A program made the translations under genes and the position numbers. Under the pieces are notes generated by a model. That model did not search any database and was not told the DNA's origin. It saw only the letters and a list, made by a program, of their open reading frames with translations. Shown here piece by piece: positions 25,385 to 35,635 of a DNA stretch of 64,000 nt. Location of the stretch: assembly GCA_012103535.1 (NCBI GenBank), contig WLWQ01000003.1, positions 310,001 through 374,000 on the forward strand, read 5' to 3'. The first letter of the stretch is position 1. The number at the start of each line of letters is the position of its first letter. The stretch comes from Pseudomonadales bacterium. Its GTDB lineage: Bacteria > Pseudomonadota > Gammaproteobacteria > Pseudomonadales > Pseudohongiellaceae.

Positions 25385-26922
25385 CACCTATTAGTGGCAA
25401 CTACACGTTCTACACATTGCACAACAACTGAGTCCGGTGTTTGTCCGAAGCCAACTACGAACTCTTCCCTCACTTCTCGATAACCGATGCGTTTACCGAC
25501 GGCAACATATCTGCCAGGTTTCAAGGAGACAGTGGTTTCTTCGAATAATCCAAGTTCACCTATGCGTAAAATAGTCACGTCGGTTAGGTTGTCAGAAACC
25601 ATTCTGATATCGAGGGGTACTTGCGAGGATTCTAGAAGAACTTGAAGACGATCCAGTTGGTCTACCAAACGTGCACCAGGATCTTCGATGGCGCGGCCGG
25701 TGTAATAGATATCCAGCACTTGTTGAAAAACATCAGATTCATAGAAGCGGTCGGGAGTTTCGATTGAACTCACTAACAAGTCGTCGAGTTGGCCTCGCTT
25801 GCTGGCATAATCACGACCATTAATTGCGAATACCAAATTGCTATCGATAGCCAGAACATTGTCGTATTCAGCGACAGCGGTATGCCACTCTTCTTGAGCT
25901 TCCGCTGCACTTATGCGCACTTGTATTTCAGAAATTTGTGCGTTGGCAACTTCGTTTTCAGTTTGTGTTATGGCTGCGAGAGCCTGCTCAGCATTTATGC
26001 CCAATGTCCCGGCTCGCTCAAATTCAGTGATGGCTGCTTCCGGATTACCGTTTGCCAACAAGGCATATCCGGCTGACATAATGTCAGCGAATTCTCGTTC
26101 CAAGATTAACCTGGAGACTTCATTTAATTTCTGTTGCGCAGTCTCGTTGTAACTATCAAGGCTGACGATTTGCCGATACATTGTGCGAGCAGCTTCCAAC
26201 TCTCCATCTTCTAATAACTCTTCCGCTTCTACTAACATTCCCAATACTTCATCCAATGCCTGGGAACGTTCCAATCCTATTTGTGCGGCTTCATTATCTG
26301 GATCAAATAGTAGTGCCAGGGAAAATTGGTTCTGGGCCAGTTCGGATTCTTGATTGTCTAATGCATTCTGGGCATCGGTAAGAGTTTGTTGCAAAACCGT
26401 TGGGACGTTTTCCAGGATTGCAATTAGGTCATCACGACCGTTGGTATAAGAATCGATGGCATCAAGAAATTCCTGCCGGCGGTAATACTCATCACCAATA
26501 CTCGCCACTTCCAATGCCGCTGCATAGCTATTCTGGGCCCAAGCATCAACTTCCAGTTCAACCAGTTCGCCTTGTCGTTCCAGCAATTCTGCCAGGACAT
26601 CCTGGGCTTCTTTACGTTGTCGAGAGCGTTGTGCTTCTTCGAACGGAGAGATGGTTGAAACTATTGTTTCCTCTTCCGCAATGGGTATCAGATCAGCAAC
26701 ATCGACGCGGCGCTCTAAGGGTAATTCATATTCAGAGACTACAGCTGGCAATACGAAGACTACGAGCAGCGCAACCACCAGCAAACCACCTACGCCGAAC
26801 CAGATCCAAACGGGAGGTTTATTCGTTTCTACTTTTGCAGTTGGATTGAGGTAAATCTGGTTTTCATCGAAACCAGATTCTTGCGACTCTTGCTTGTCCT
26901 TGTCGACATCGTTTTCTGACAT
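25384..26922 (-). CDS. Bitopic membrane protein with periplasmic TPR-like repeats
   Basis: A 512-residue protein. The first 37 residues are charged and cytosolic, a helix follows at about 38-61 (VWIWFGVGGLLVVALLVV), and the rest is extracytoplasmic. Residues 100-385 contain repeated helical hairpins of TPR type (GDEYYRRQEFLDAIDSY, AEELLEDGELEAARTMY, YALLANGNPEAAITEF, EEWHTAVAEYDNVLA). The C-terminal 80 residues (VSLKPGRYVAVGKRIGYREV) resemble a PEGA-like beta domain. It overlaps the next gene, whose product also has PEGA repeats, so the two proteins probably bind each other. No specific family name is recognised. Confidence 0.8.
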   Translation of the reverse strand: MSENDVDKDKQESQESGFDENQIYLNPTAKVETNKPPVWIWFGVGGLLVVALLVVFVLPAVVSEYELPLERRVDVADLIPIAEEETIVSTISPFEEAQRSRQRKEAQDVLAELLERQGELVELEVDAWAQNSYAAALEVASIGDEYYRRQEFLDAIDSYTNGRDDLIAILENVPTVLQQTLTDAQNALDNQESELAQNQFSLALLFDPDNEAAQIGLERSQALDEVLGMLVEAEELLEDGELEAARTMYRQIVSLDSYNETAQQKLNEVSRLILEREFADIMSAGYALLANGNPEAAITEFERAGTLGINAEQALAAITQTENEVANAQISEIQVRISAAEAQEEWHTAVAEYDNVLAIDSNLVFAINGRDYASKRGQLDDLLVSSIETPDRFYESDVFQQVLDIYYTGRAIEDPGARLVDQLDRLQVLLESSQVPLDIRMVSDNLTDVTILRIGELGLFEETTVSLKPGRYVAVGKRIGYREVREEFVVGFGQTPDSVVVQCVERVVATNR

Positions 26923-26960
26923 ATCTATTACTGTGGATGGAACTCACCCTGTCTGAGCAG

Positions 26961-28145
26961 TTAAAGTTGTCCTACCTCTGCCGCATAAAGATCTGCCAGA
27001 ATTTCGCGCCACTGTTCATACTGTTCTTCGACCGAACCAGAAAGGGTAATGGTACGATCGTCCAAATTAATTACCTGTGGTGCGACTTCATTTTCCAATG
27101 ACTGGCCAAGCTCTTCCAGAGCTTCCATGTGAATTCTGGCTTCAGCCTGTTTATCGAATCCACTCTTGATCAAATAAGCGCCTGCCCCAACACCAAATGC
27201 GCCGCCGGTGGCTGTGGCGTAATTGCTGCCCTGGGTAGCGGCAGCCAATCCACCAACCACTGCTGCAGCGCCGGCAATGAAGCGTCGCTTTGCCGAAGCC
27301 TCAAGTTCACGCAGGGTAATGGTTTCGTGATAACTCTGTTCTCGCCAGGAGTCGTAAGGTAAACGCATTTGTCTTACATAGGTCGCGTAGTAATCCTGCA
27401 CGGTATCGATGAACATAAAGTCACGTTCGCGGATATCACGGACGCGGTTGAGGACTGGATCAGAATCAGCCGGTAGGGCAACGATTTCATAATTTCCATC
27501 GCGATCCTGAGTTAAGTAATTGTCAAACACCTCGGGAGAAAAACGCTGGGCAAATAGTATCTCTGAAATGGTGCGAATTTCCGTAATCTCGTTATCTTCG
27601 ATGTTCGCTTTTTTCCACGCCAATAAATCGTTAGCGATGTTGTTGTACAAAATTTGGAAAGGATCACTTTGCTGGCGTTGGGACGGGTCATAACTAAACT
27701 GACTAATTTCCTGATCGTAAAGTTTGGTGTACCAATGCCTGCCAGTGGAATCATTGACGATGATTCGCATACCCATGGCTTCGCCGTTCGATTCCAGAAT
27801 TGTGCCGTTAATGAACACGTCCATGGGACTGGAAGCGTTGGGCATCAAACGCACGATTCCCCAGTTGGCAGAGCGCTGCAAGGTATCAGCGAGCATCCAA
27901 GGTGCATAGCGAGCTTCAGCCACTCTGATTTGGGGATTAGTTAGCGCTTCCTGATCATCATCCATATCATCCAGACCCGGATCGAACATGGCGATGCCAA
28001 CATCTAACAACAGTTCTTCCGGAACATTCTGACTGTCCTGGATCACTGGCGTGTAGGAAGTTGTTTTAACTGTATGGGTTGCACAGGCACTTAAAAAAAC
28101 CGCAACCGCTAGCAATCCAATTGTGTTTCTAGCAAGGAATTTCAT
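26961..28145 (-). CDS. Predicted lipoprotein of the vWA gene block
   Basis: A 394-residue protein with a lipoprotein signal (GLLAVAVFLSAC). The mature part contains LLLDVGIAMFDPGL and RYAPWMLADTLQRS, a region with VFINGTILESNGE, then a long helical segment with a Gly/Ala-rich hydrophobic stretch (FIAGAAAVVGGLAAA and ATGGAFGVGAGAYLI) at about 290-330 that may insert into or lie against a membrane. The C-terminus (QVINLDDRTITLSGSVEEQY) looks like a short beta domain. The family is not recognised. The start overlaps the stop of the Ser-rich lipoprotein gene by four bases (ATGA), so the two are translationally coupled. Confidence 0.75.
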   Translation of the reverse strand: MKFLARNTIGLLAVAVFLSACATHTVKTTSYTPVIQDSQNVPEELLLDVGIAMFDPGLDDMDDDQEALTNPQIRVAEARYAPWMLADTLQRSANWGIVRLMPNASSPMDVFINGTILESNGEAMGMRIIVNDSTGRHWYTKLYDQEISQFSYDPSQRQQSDPFQILYNNIANDLLAWKKANIEDNEITEIRTISEILFAQRFSPEVFDNYLTQDRDGNYEIVALPADSDPVLNRVRDIRERDFMFIDTVQDYYATYVRQMRLPYDSWREQSYHETITLRELEASAKRRFIAGAAAVVGGLAAATQGSNYATATGGAFGVGAGAYLIKSGFDKQAEARIHMEALEELGQSLENEVAPQVINLDDRTITLSGSVEEQYEQWREILADLYAAEVGQL

Positions 28146-29341
28146 TGCTCATCACCTTCACTAATACCTGTATAGTTTCTGTATTCATCCCAGAGGGCTT
28201 CGCGCAACTCTGGATCAGGTTCGCTCATGGCAGCTTCTCTCAACTGCCGAGCTACTACGTCGTCGTCCCTACCACTGGGAATATCCTCCGGTGGAGGGAA
28301 TGTCTGGTTGGGTGGCGGAGGCGTCGAAGAAGAAGACTGAGCCACTACTGCCCCTGATGGGGCACCAGATTCCGATAGAATTTGTGGTTGTGCTGCTGAG
28401 CTACCGCCACCACCACCGGCTTCGCCGCCTGGCTGCTGACTACCAGCTGCATTACTTTCATTCTGCGCTCTTTCGCGCTCGCTTAGAATGAATCCATCAA
28501 AGGTTTCATAGCCCCGGCGCAGCGCCTCATCAAGAACCGCCGCTCTTTCTGCTGCGGTAGCGGGACCGGAGTTCTGTGATTGCTGGGTGCTGTTCCCACT
28601 TAGCACTCCATTTGGCAATGTATCCAGACTGTAATCCCCACCAGGATTGGTTAGTGTGCCTCCGCCTGAGCCAGTGTTCCCACCTTGGCCAGAATTGAGG
28701 TCTCCAGTGGAGGTATCTCTATTACCGTTGCTATTACCATCCTGTTCGCTGCCTGGAAATCGCCCTTGGGCACCTGCATCCTGCCCTGGGCTATTCTGGC
28801 CGGCGTCACCGGCCGCAGCGCTAGCAGTTCCCGCCTGACCCTGTTGGCCCTGCTGTCCTTGCTCGCCCTGCTGTCCTTGTTGACCCTGCTGTCCTTGTTG
28901 ACCCTGCTGGCCTTGCTGACCCTGAGCAGATTGCTGGCTATCTCCGCTGTTTTGGCCAGTGGTTTGCGGAAAACCAGTAGATAGCGTCGGTATCGAGCTA
29001 CTATTCCCGCTACTCTGGGATTGAGAGCTACTCTGGGATTGTTGCGCTCCCTGGGATGAGCTCTGAGAACTACTCGAGGGTGATGGTGGCGAAGGAGTCG
29101 ATTGCGAACGGCTCGAACTCGCCGATGGTACAGAAGGCGACGACGGCGAACTTGAACTCTGGCTAGAAGGCGATGGCATCGATGGTGAGCTCTGGGAGCT
29201 TGAACTCGATTGTGAGGGCATAGAAGGCATGGGCATGCTTTGAGACGACGAGCTTTGGCTCGATGACTGACAAGCCAGCAGACCTAAACTAAGTCCGCTG
29301 AGCAAGACTATTTTGGGCAGCCTCATGGATAACTTTTTCAT
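28142..29341 (-). CDS. Low-complexity Ser/Gln-rich lipoprotein with GQQ repeats
   Basis: A 399-residue protein with a lipoprotein signal ending LLAC (Cys24). Residues 25-125 are almost only Ser, Gln, Pro and Met; residues about 140-170 are a collagen-like GQQ repeat; 170-345 are Gly/Asn/Ser/Gln-rich. Only the C-terminal 60 residues (DVVARQLREAAMSEPDPELR, then EALWDEYRNYTGI) look folded. A long disordered linker on a lipid anchor could span peptidoglycan or reach the cell surface. It is preceded by a 221-base gap that may hold its own promoter, and it overlaps the next lipoprotein gene. The function is unknown; low complexity could mislead homology searches. Confidence 0.78.
   Translation of the reverse strand: MKKLSMRLPKIVLLSGLSLGLLACQSSSQSSSSQSMPMPSMPSQSSSSSQSSPSMPSPSSQSSSSPSSPSVPSASSSRSQSTPSPPSPSSSSQSSSQGAQQSQSSSQSQSSGNSSSIPTLSTGFPQTTGQNSGDSQQSAQGQQGQQGQQGQQGQQGQQGEQGQQGQQGQAGTASAAAGDAGQNSPGQDAGAQGRFPGSEQDGNSNGNRDTSTGDLNSGQGGNTGSGGGTLTNPGGDYSLDTLPNGVLSGNSTQQSQNSGPATAAERAAVLDEALRRGYETFDGFILSERERAQNESNAAGSQQPGGEAGGGGGSSAAQPQILSESGAPSGAVVAQSSSSTPPPPNQTFPPPEDIPSGRDDDVVARQLREAAMSEPDPELREALWDEYRNYTGISEGDEQ
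28835..28926. repeat. In-frame 9-bp minisatellite encoding GQQ
   Basis: About ten imperfect nine-base units (plus-strand pattern of the type CTGCTGTCCTTGTTGACC as an 18-base double unit) encode GQQ/GEQ triplets in the minus-strand lipoprotein gene. All units are multiples of three, so copy-number changes by slipped replication would alter linker length without breaking the frame. Confidence 0.8.
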
Positions 29342-29562
29342 AGTTTTACCCTGGGATTGAACACGGTGAGCTGTGTTTTTCGACGTTCGTGATTTTTGAC
29401 ATCTAATCTTCGAATTTCGTGCTTTTTTGCCGCCATTCGAATCATTTCATCATCGTCTCTAACTTACTGAAAATGCGCAGCTTATTAGTAATCCAAACCC
29501 CCTTAACCTTTGCTTAACAATAGAACACCCAAGACTTCGATGCTACAACTTACCGCCCAAAA
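29342..29562. other. 221-base gap inside the vWA gene block
   Basis: No gene is seen. On the minus strand it lies upstream of the Ser-rich lipoprotein gene. An imperfect inverted repeat with AACAC and GTGTT arms (29359-29376) sits 18 bases before that start and could be an operator. No convincing -35/-10 pair was found, so an internal promoter here is only a possibility. Confidence 0.3.
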
Positions 29563-30948
29563 TTAGTACCAATAGCGGTAGCGAAATTGGTGTTCATCGG
29601 AGCGAATTGGCTCCCCTGCTTCAAGCAGTGGCCGGAACTTGGAAATTCGCACTTCTCTTTGCAATCTGGAAAGAATTTCTGCGTTTTCTTCTGTTTCTTC
29701 GGTAATAATTTCAACGTTTCTCGCTGATCCACTCGCTGTCACAGTTAGGGAAACATCTGCATAGCTAAAGCTCAGCGATTCCGTGGTGCTCGAAGTATTA
29801 GAGCTAATCTGTAAATTGCGTGGCGCATTATTAAATGTCGGTATCTGAACTACTTGACCGAATAGTTGTTGGATTAATTCATCTCCATTTTCTTCTGCTG
29901 CGAGCATTTCCCAGGCGCGAAGATAATGTGCTTCAGCCGTCCGGCGTCGCTCAAACATTAGATACCAATCTGCTAAGTGAGTAATCACTTCTGCTGTGGC
30001 ATATACATCATCAGAGCTGTCTTCATAGTATTGGGCAATGTCTCGAAGCGCTGCTTCGCCGATACCATAGCCCTGAGGCAAAATCGAGCCGCCCTCATTG
30101 ACTTGATCTCTGAGCAGTTCCTGATCAACGCGGAATTCAGGGCGGTCAACTTCCATTAAGTACTGGGGGTAGCGAGAAACCTGGTAACCGGAAATGGCTA
30201 AATTGCGGAGATAGCGCACGAAGCGCTCATCGTCTCTGCCGAAATGTATTCCCACCATGCGTGCAGCTGCTTTGAACAATATTTGGGCGGAACTGAGACG
30301 AACCCCCAGAGAATCTCCGTAGCCAATATTAAATGCCTGCATGTTCCACGTGGCGAGTCGATCGAGCACGGGAATAATTCGCGGATCTTCGGCACCATAG
30401 GCCTTTTGCTGCACGAAAAATAAGTAATTGTTGTACAAATCTGCCTGTTCCCAGTTACCCAGAGCTAGATAGCTATCAATCATGCGCTCAACCATTGGAA
30501 TCTGATCCAGTGTGTGCAGTCCGTTGGCAATCCGATTAATGTGAATACCGCGGTCGAAAGCCTCGATTGCACCGAGATGATTACCCTGTTGCTGTTCTAA
30601 CTCACCTATTGACGCGAGCTGCTCTGCTAAACCGCTTTCCCAAGCTCCGCCGCTCTCTTCCAGTAAATCAACCGTGGCTGAATACTCTCGAATACTGTTC
30701 ATGCGGCGGATAAATTCGGGGTCATCGTCAGGATCAATTTCCAGCACAGGCGCGGCAATTTCCGGGAGTTGAGGATCAACACCAGGCTCTATGGCCACGG
30801 GGACTTCCAAATAACGAATACGCGGCGGCGGTGGCGGCTGCGTAACTTCAGGAGCTGCATCTTGTGCCTGTGTCTGCGCATGGCTGATAACCAGCGGAGA
30901 AATCAGTAGGCAAAGGCTAATGCTAATTTTGAAGATACTACTGCTCAT
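29563..30948 (-). CDS. Secreted TPR-containing protein with TonB-C-like tail
   Basis: A 461-residue protein with a signal peptide (ISISLCLLISPLVISHAQ). The mature start is Pro-rich (VTQPPPPPRIRYLEVP). Residues 85-200 and 310-350 contain TPR-like hairpins (GNHLGAIEAFDRGIHINR, LGNWEQADLYNNYLFFVQQ, ERRRTAEAHYLRAWEML). The last 85 residues (LSFSYADVSLTVTASGSARN, then REVRISKFRPLLEAGEPI) have the pattern of a TonB C-terminal or AMIN-like periplasmic domain. It is the first gene of the minus-strand block and is likely periplasmic. No family name is firm. The large gap after it leaves open whether it shares a transcript with the genes downstream. Confidence 0.75.
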   Translation of the reverse strand: MSSSIFKISISLCLLISPLVISHAQTQAQDAAPEVTQPPPPPRIRYLEVPVAIEPGVDPQLPEIAAPVLEIDPDDDPEFIRRMNSIREYSATVDLLEESGGAWESGLAEQLASIGELEQQQGNHLGAIEAFDRGIHINRIANGLHTLDQIPMVERMIDSYLALGNWEQADLYNNYLFFVQQKAYGAEDPRIIPVLDRLATWNMQAFNIGYGDSLGVRLSSAQILFKAAARMVGIHFGRDDERFVRYLRNLAISGYQVSRYPQYLMEVDRPEFRVDQELLRDQVNEGGSILPQGYGIGEAALRDIAQYYEDSSDDVYATAEVITHLADWYLMFERRRTAEAHYLRAWEMLAAEENGDELIQQLFGQVVQIPTFNNAPRNLQISSNTSSTTESLSFSYADVSLTVTASGSARNVEIITEETEENAEILSRLQREVRISKFRPLLEAGEPIRSDEHQFRYRYWY

Positions 30949-31180
30949 GATCGTTAGCTAAGAACGGTTATGGAAAACCCCGATACCTGCAAATTTCATT
31001 CCTGAATTCTTGCGGGTAGATTAGAGAGATACGTTCCCTTCAGCCTCCAAGATCAGTATTTCTGCTGGGGCTGCAGGGTTAACTGTTATATCACCTGTGA
31101 ATTTAGCGTGTAAACATCCTCGACTTGCTTTGCCCATTCCCTGCTCCACTAGCCAGCACCTCTGCAGTGTCTGTCTTCGC

Positions 31181-33184
31181 TCAGGAATTGATTTTGGCGA
31201 GCAGCAGATTGCTGTATTGGTCAACTCGAACTCGCCATCCACTCGCGATATAGGTTGTGGCTGAATATTCGATAATTATTGCCGGGCCTTCTAATTGGGT
31301 TCCGGTCTGCAATTCATCCCGGCGAAATACTTTCGCGGGCTCTGCAGAACCATAGACCTTGATGGTTTCACAATTATTGCAGCCTGCTGCTGCAGAATTA
31401 TCTGGAAGCGAAATTGGGCGTGCACGAGAGATAACATTAACGCGAATGTTTACGATCTCTATGGTTGTATTTAAATCATAACCATAACGTTGCTTGTGCA
31501 ATGCCGTGAATGCCTGGCAACAGTCAGGCAAATTATTCCAAACAACATTTAGCGTATAAGACTGGCCTCGATAACGACAATCTGCAGAGTATTTTGTTTC
31601 CAATGATTCCTTAAGCAAGCCTTCTTGCTGCAAAGCCAGTGATCCCTGTTGCGCCAGTTCCTGGAATTGCGTATCGAGTTCAGTCGCTGCAACGCTGTCA
31701 GCGTCAACGCCTACGGTCCTAGTAAATTGGCGGCCGCGATCGGCGACTAACATGCCTAACGCGGAGAGCACGCCTCCATAAGCAGGGACGATGGCCTTGT
31801 TCATTTGCATCGCTTCCGCAATCGCACAGACATGCAAGCCGCCAGCTCCGCCGAAACTGGCAAGTACAAATTCCTTTGGATCATGACCTCTGTTAACTGA
31901 GATCAAACGAATTGCTTTCGCCATGTGCTCATTGGCAATAGTGACAATACCCAGTGCCGTCTCTTCGATGGACAATGCCAGTGGCTCACTCAGTTTCTCT
32001 ATGGCTGATCTAGCCTTGGACAAATTTAAGGACAGGCCACCGGCAAGCTGTGAACTTTCCAACAAACGACCAAGTACAAGATTTGCATCCGTGACTGTGG
32101 CGAATTTACCGCCATTGTCATAACTCGCCGGGCCTGGATTCGCGCCCGCCGATTGTGGTCCAACTTTTAACATGTCGCCGCTATCGATAAAGGCAATGGA
32201 TCCGCCCCCGGCACCAATGGTGTGCATATCTACCATAGGTACACCTACCGGAAAGCGGTCGATGCGTCCTTCTGTGGTAGTGCTGATTTCACCATCCATT
32301 AACGCTACATCGGTAGAAGTGCCTCCCATGTCGAAACTGATAATTTTTTCTTCCTCTATTTGTTGCCCCAAAAACTGAATGGCAGTTAGCCCGCCAGCAG
32401 GACCGGACAGCAATAGATGAACTGCCAAATCAGAAGCTTTGTCTGCGGCGATAGTTTCACCACTCGATTGCATAATTTGCAATGGACAGGCGTTGAGCTG
32501 TTCACTCAGGCGGCTTAAGTAGCCATGCACAATTGGGGCAAGCGATGCGTTTAGCCAAGTAGCAATGCCCCGTTCGTATTCCTTGTAGACGGGAAGAACC
32601 GCTGAGGACCTGCTGAGAAAAGTCGCCGGGTTATTTTTCTTCAACGCTGCTTCGAGTCGCTTTTCGAATTCATCATCTAAAAAAGAAAACAGTAGATTGA
32701 TAGCAACAGCTTCCGGTTCAAGGCTGGAAACCTTAGCGACCAGCGCGCTGATCTCAGCTTCACTGAGTGCTTCAACGACAGATCCATCTGCCGCCAAGCG
32801 GCCTCCGGTTTCAAGACAAAGTTCAGGAGGCACTGGTGGTTGTACTGCTTCAAATTCCAATGCGTAAAGTTCTGGACGCGTTTGCCGCGCCAGGCGCAAC
32901 ATATCTTTGAAACCATAGTTGCTTACAAAAACAGTTTTCGCGACTTTTCCTTCCAAGGTTGCATTAGTTGCTACCGTGCTGCCGTGAATAATGTGCAACC
33001 CGCCACTTTCTAATTCAGCGCTCAGTCCAAGCCCATGGATGCCAGATAGAATGGCTTCCTCTGGCGCATGGGGAGTAGAAAGTGTTTTATATATTCGCAG
33101 TGAATTCTTAGATCCTGTTTCTACGCACACAAAATCTGTAAAAGTTCCTCCCGCATCAACACCCAGAATTGTAATTTCATCCAC
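31181..33184 (-). CDS. Hydantoinase/oxoprolinase A-type protein (HyuA), solitary
   Basis: A 667-residue ATP-dependent hydantoinase/5-oxoprolinase subunit A-like protein. The N-terminus ILGVDAGGTFTDFVCVE is the actin-fold phosphate loop; MSFDMGGTSTDVALM-type sequence (SFDMGGTSTDVALMDG) and DMHTIGAGGGSIAFID follow. The C-terminus ends normally (GPAIIIEYSATTYIASGWRV). Family members hydrolyse cyclic amides such as 5-oxoproline, hydantoins or acetone-type substrates with a HyuB partner. No HyuB gene adjoins it on either side. The substrate cannot be predicted. It is transcribed alone, divergent from mutM. Confidence 0.88.
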   Translation of the reverse strand: MDEITILGVDAGGTFTDFVCVETGSKNSLRIYKTLSTPHAPEEAILSGIHGLGLSAELESGGLHIIHGSTVATNATLEGKVAKTVFVSNYGFKDMLRLARQTRPELYALEFEAVQPPVPPELCLETGGRLAADGSVVEALSEAEISALVAKVSSLEPEAVAINLLFSFLDDEFEKRLEAALKKNNPATFLSRSSAVLPVYKEYERGIATWLNASLAPIVHGYLSRLSEQLNACPLQIMQSSGETIAADKASDLAVHLLLSGPAGGLTAIQFLGQQIEEEKIISFDMGGTSTDVALMDGEISTTTEGRIDRFPVGVPMVDMHTIGAGGGSIAFIDSGDMLKVGPQSAGANPGPASYDNGGKFATVTDANLVLGRLLESSQLAGGLSLNLSKARSAIEKLSEPLALSIEETALGIVTIANEHMAKAIRLISVNRGHDPKEFVLASFGGAGGLHVCAIAEAMQMNKAIVPAYGGVLSALGMLVADRGRQFTRTVGVDADSVAATELDTQFQELAQQGSLALQQEGLLKESLETKYSADCRYRGQSYTLNVVWNNLPDCCQAFTALHKQRYGYDLNTTIEIVNIRVNVISRARPISLPDNSAAAGCNNCETIKVYGSAEPAKVFRRDELQTGTQLEGPAIIIEYSATTYIASGWRVRVDQYSNLLLAKINS

Positions 33185-33284
33185 GACAAAAACCTTTTCG
33201 GTTAATTCACACTATCATTCTTGAAGTCGAAGGATTATAACTGCTGTGCCTCGAGTCAACTAATTAGTACGCATTGGACTTACT

Positions 33285-34093
33285 GTGCCCGAATTGCCAG
33301 AAGTAGAAACAACCCGCAAGGGAATCTCACCACATATCAAAAACAAGCGAGTTAAGGAAGTTATTGTTCGGCAGAAAAAACTGCGGTGGGAAATTCCTAA
33401 CACGCTCTCTGAGGATCTCCCTGGGCAAGCTTTTTCTGCAGTCGACCGAAGGGGAAAATACATTTTGCTGCAAAGTAGTAAGGGCACCTTGCTTATCCAT
33501 TTAGGAATGAGTGGCAGCTTACGTATTGTTGAAAAAGACAGTGTTGCTGGTAAGCACGACCATGTTGATATAGTAATGGAAGACGATAAGGCCTTGCGCT
33601 ATACCGATCCAAGAAAGTTTGGTTGCATGTTGTGGCAAGCAGAAGAAATCGATTCACACCCATTGCTAGCCAATCTTGGCCCGGAACCTCTAACTGATGA
33701 TTTCGATGGCGCTTACCTGTTTAAACAAAGTCGTGGCAGATCTGCAGCGATTAAAACATTTATTATGGATAGCAAAGTCGTTGTAGGCGTGGGCAATATC
33801 TACGCCAACGAAGCATTGTTTATGGCGGGTATTAATCCCAAACGGGCGGCAGGAAAAATTTCCAAAGCTAAATACAAAACACTGGTTGCTTGCATCAAAG
33901 AGATTCTTACGCGCGCTATAAAAGTTGGAGGCACTACTCTACGTGATTTTACCAATAGCAGCGGTGAACCGGGATACTTTAAACAAGCACTGAATGTGTA
34001 TGGTCGTGGCGGCGAAGAATGTATGCAATGCAAGAAGCCGCTTAAGGAAATTCGTTTAGGCCAGCGCAGTACTGTCTACTGCACTAACTGTCA

Positions 34094-34100
<7 letters not shown>
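33285..34100 (+). CDS. mutM: Formamidopyrimidine-DNA glycosylase
   Basis: MutM/Fpg excises 8-oxoguanine and formamidopyrimidines and nicks the abasic site. The gene starts with GTG; after removal of the initiator the catalytic N-terminal proline is in [13 protein letters not shown]. The helix-two-turn-helix segment contains [12 protein letters not shown], and the C-terminal zinc finger has CMQCKK and CTNCQK. At 271 residues it is standard. Its TAG stop lies inside a 16-base palindrome shared with the stop of the convergent coaD gene, two bases away. Confidence 0.96.
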
Positions 34101-35628
<1,528 letters not shown>

Positions 35629-35635
35629 TCTTTAT

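Noticed and set aside
28835..28926. CRISPR-like repeat array
   Set aside because: Nine-base units without spacers, in frame within a lipoprotein gene; a coding minisatellite.
17243..30948. Zorya-type anti-phage system
   Set aside because: A TolQ/MotA-like protein is present, but there is no ZorB-type OmpA domain and no nuclease or helicase partner; the other genes are envelope proteins. A defence role is not excluded but nothing in the sequence supports it.
31021..31242. 73-codon minus-strand frame overlapping the end of the hydantoinase gene
   Set aside because: The hydantoinase C-terminus is normal and complete, so this is not a frameshifted tail; no family character.
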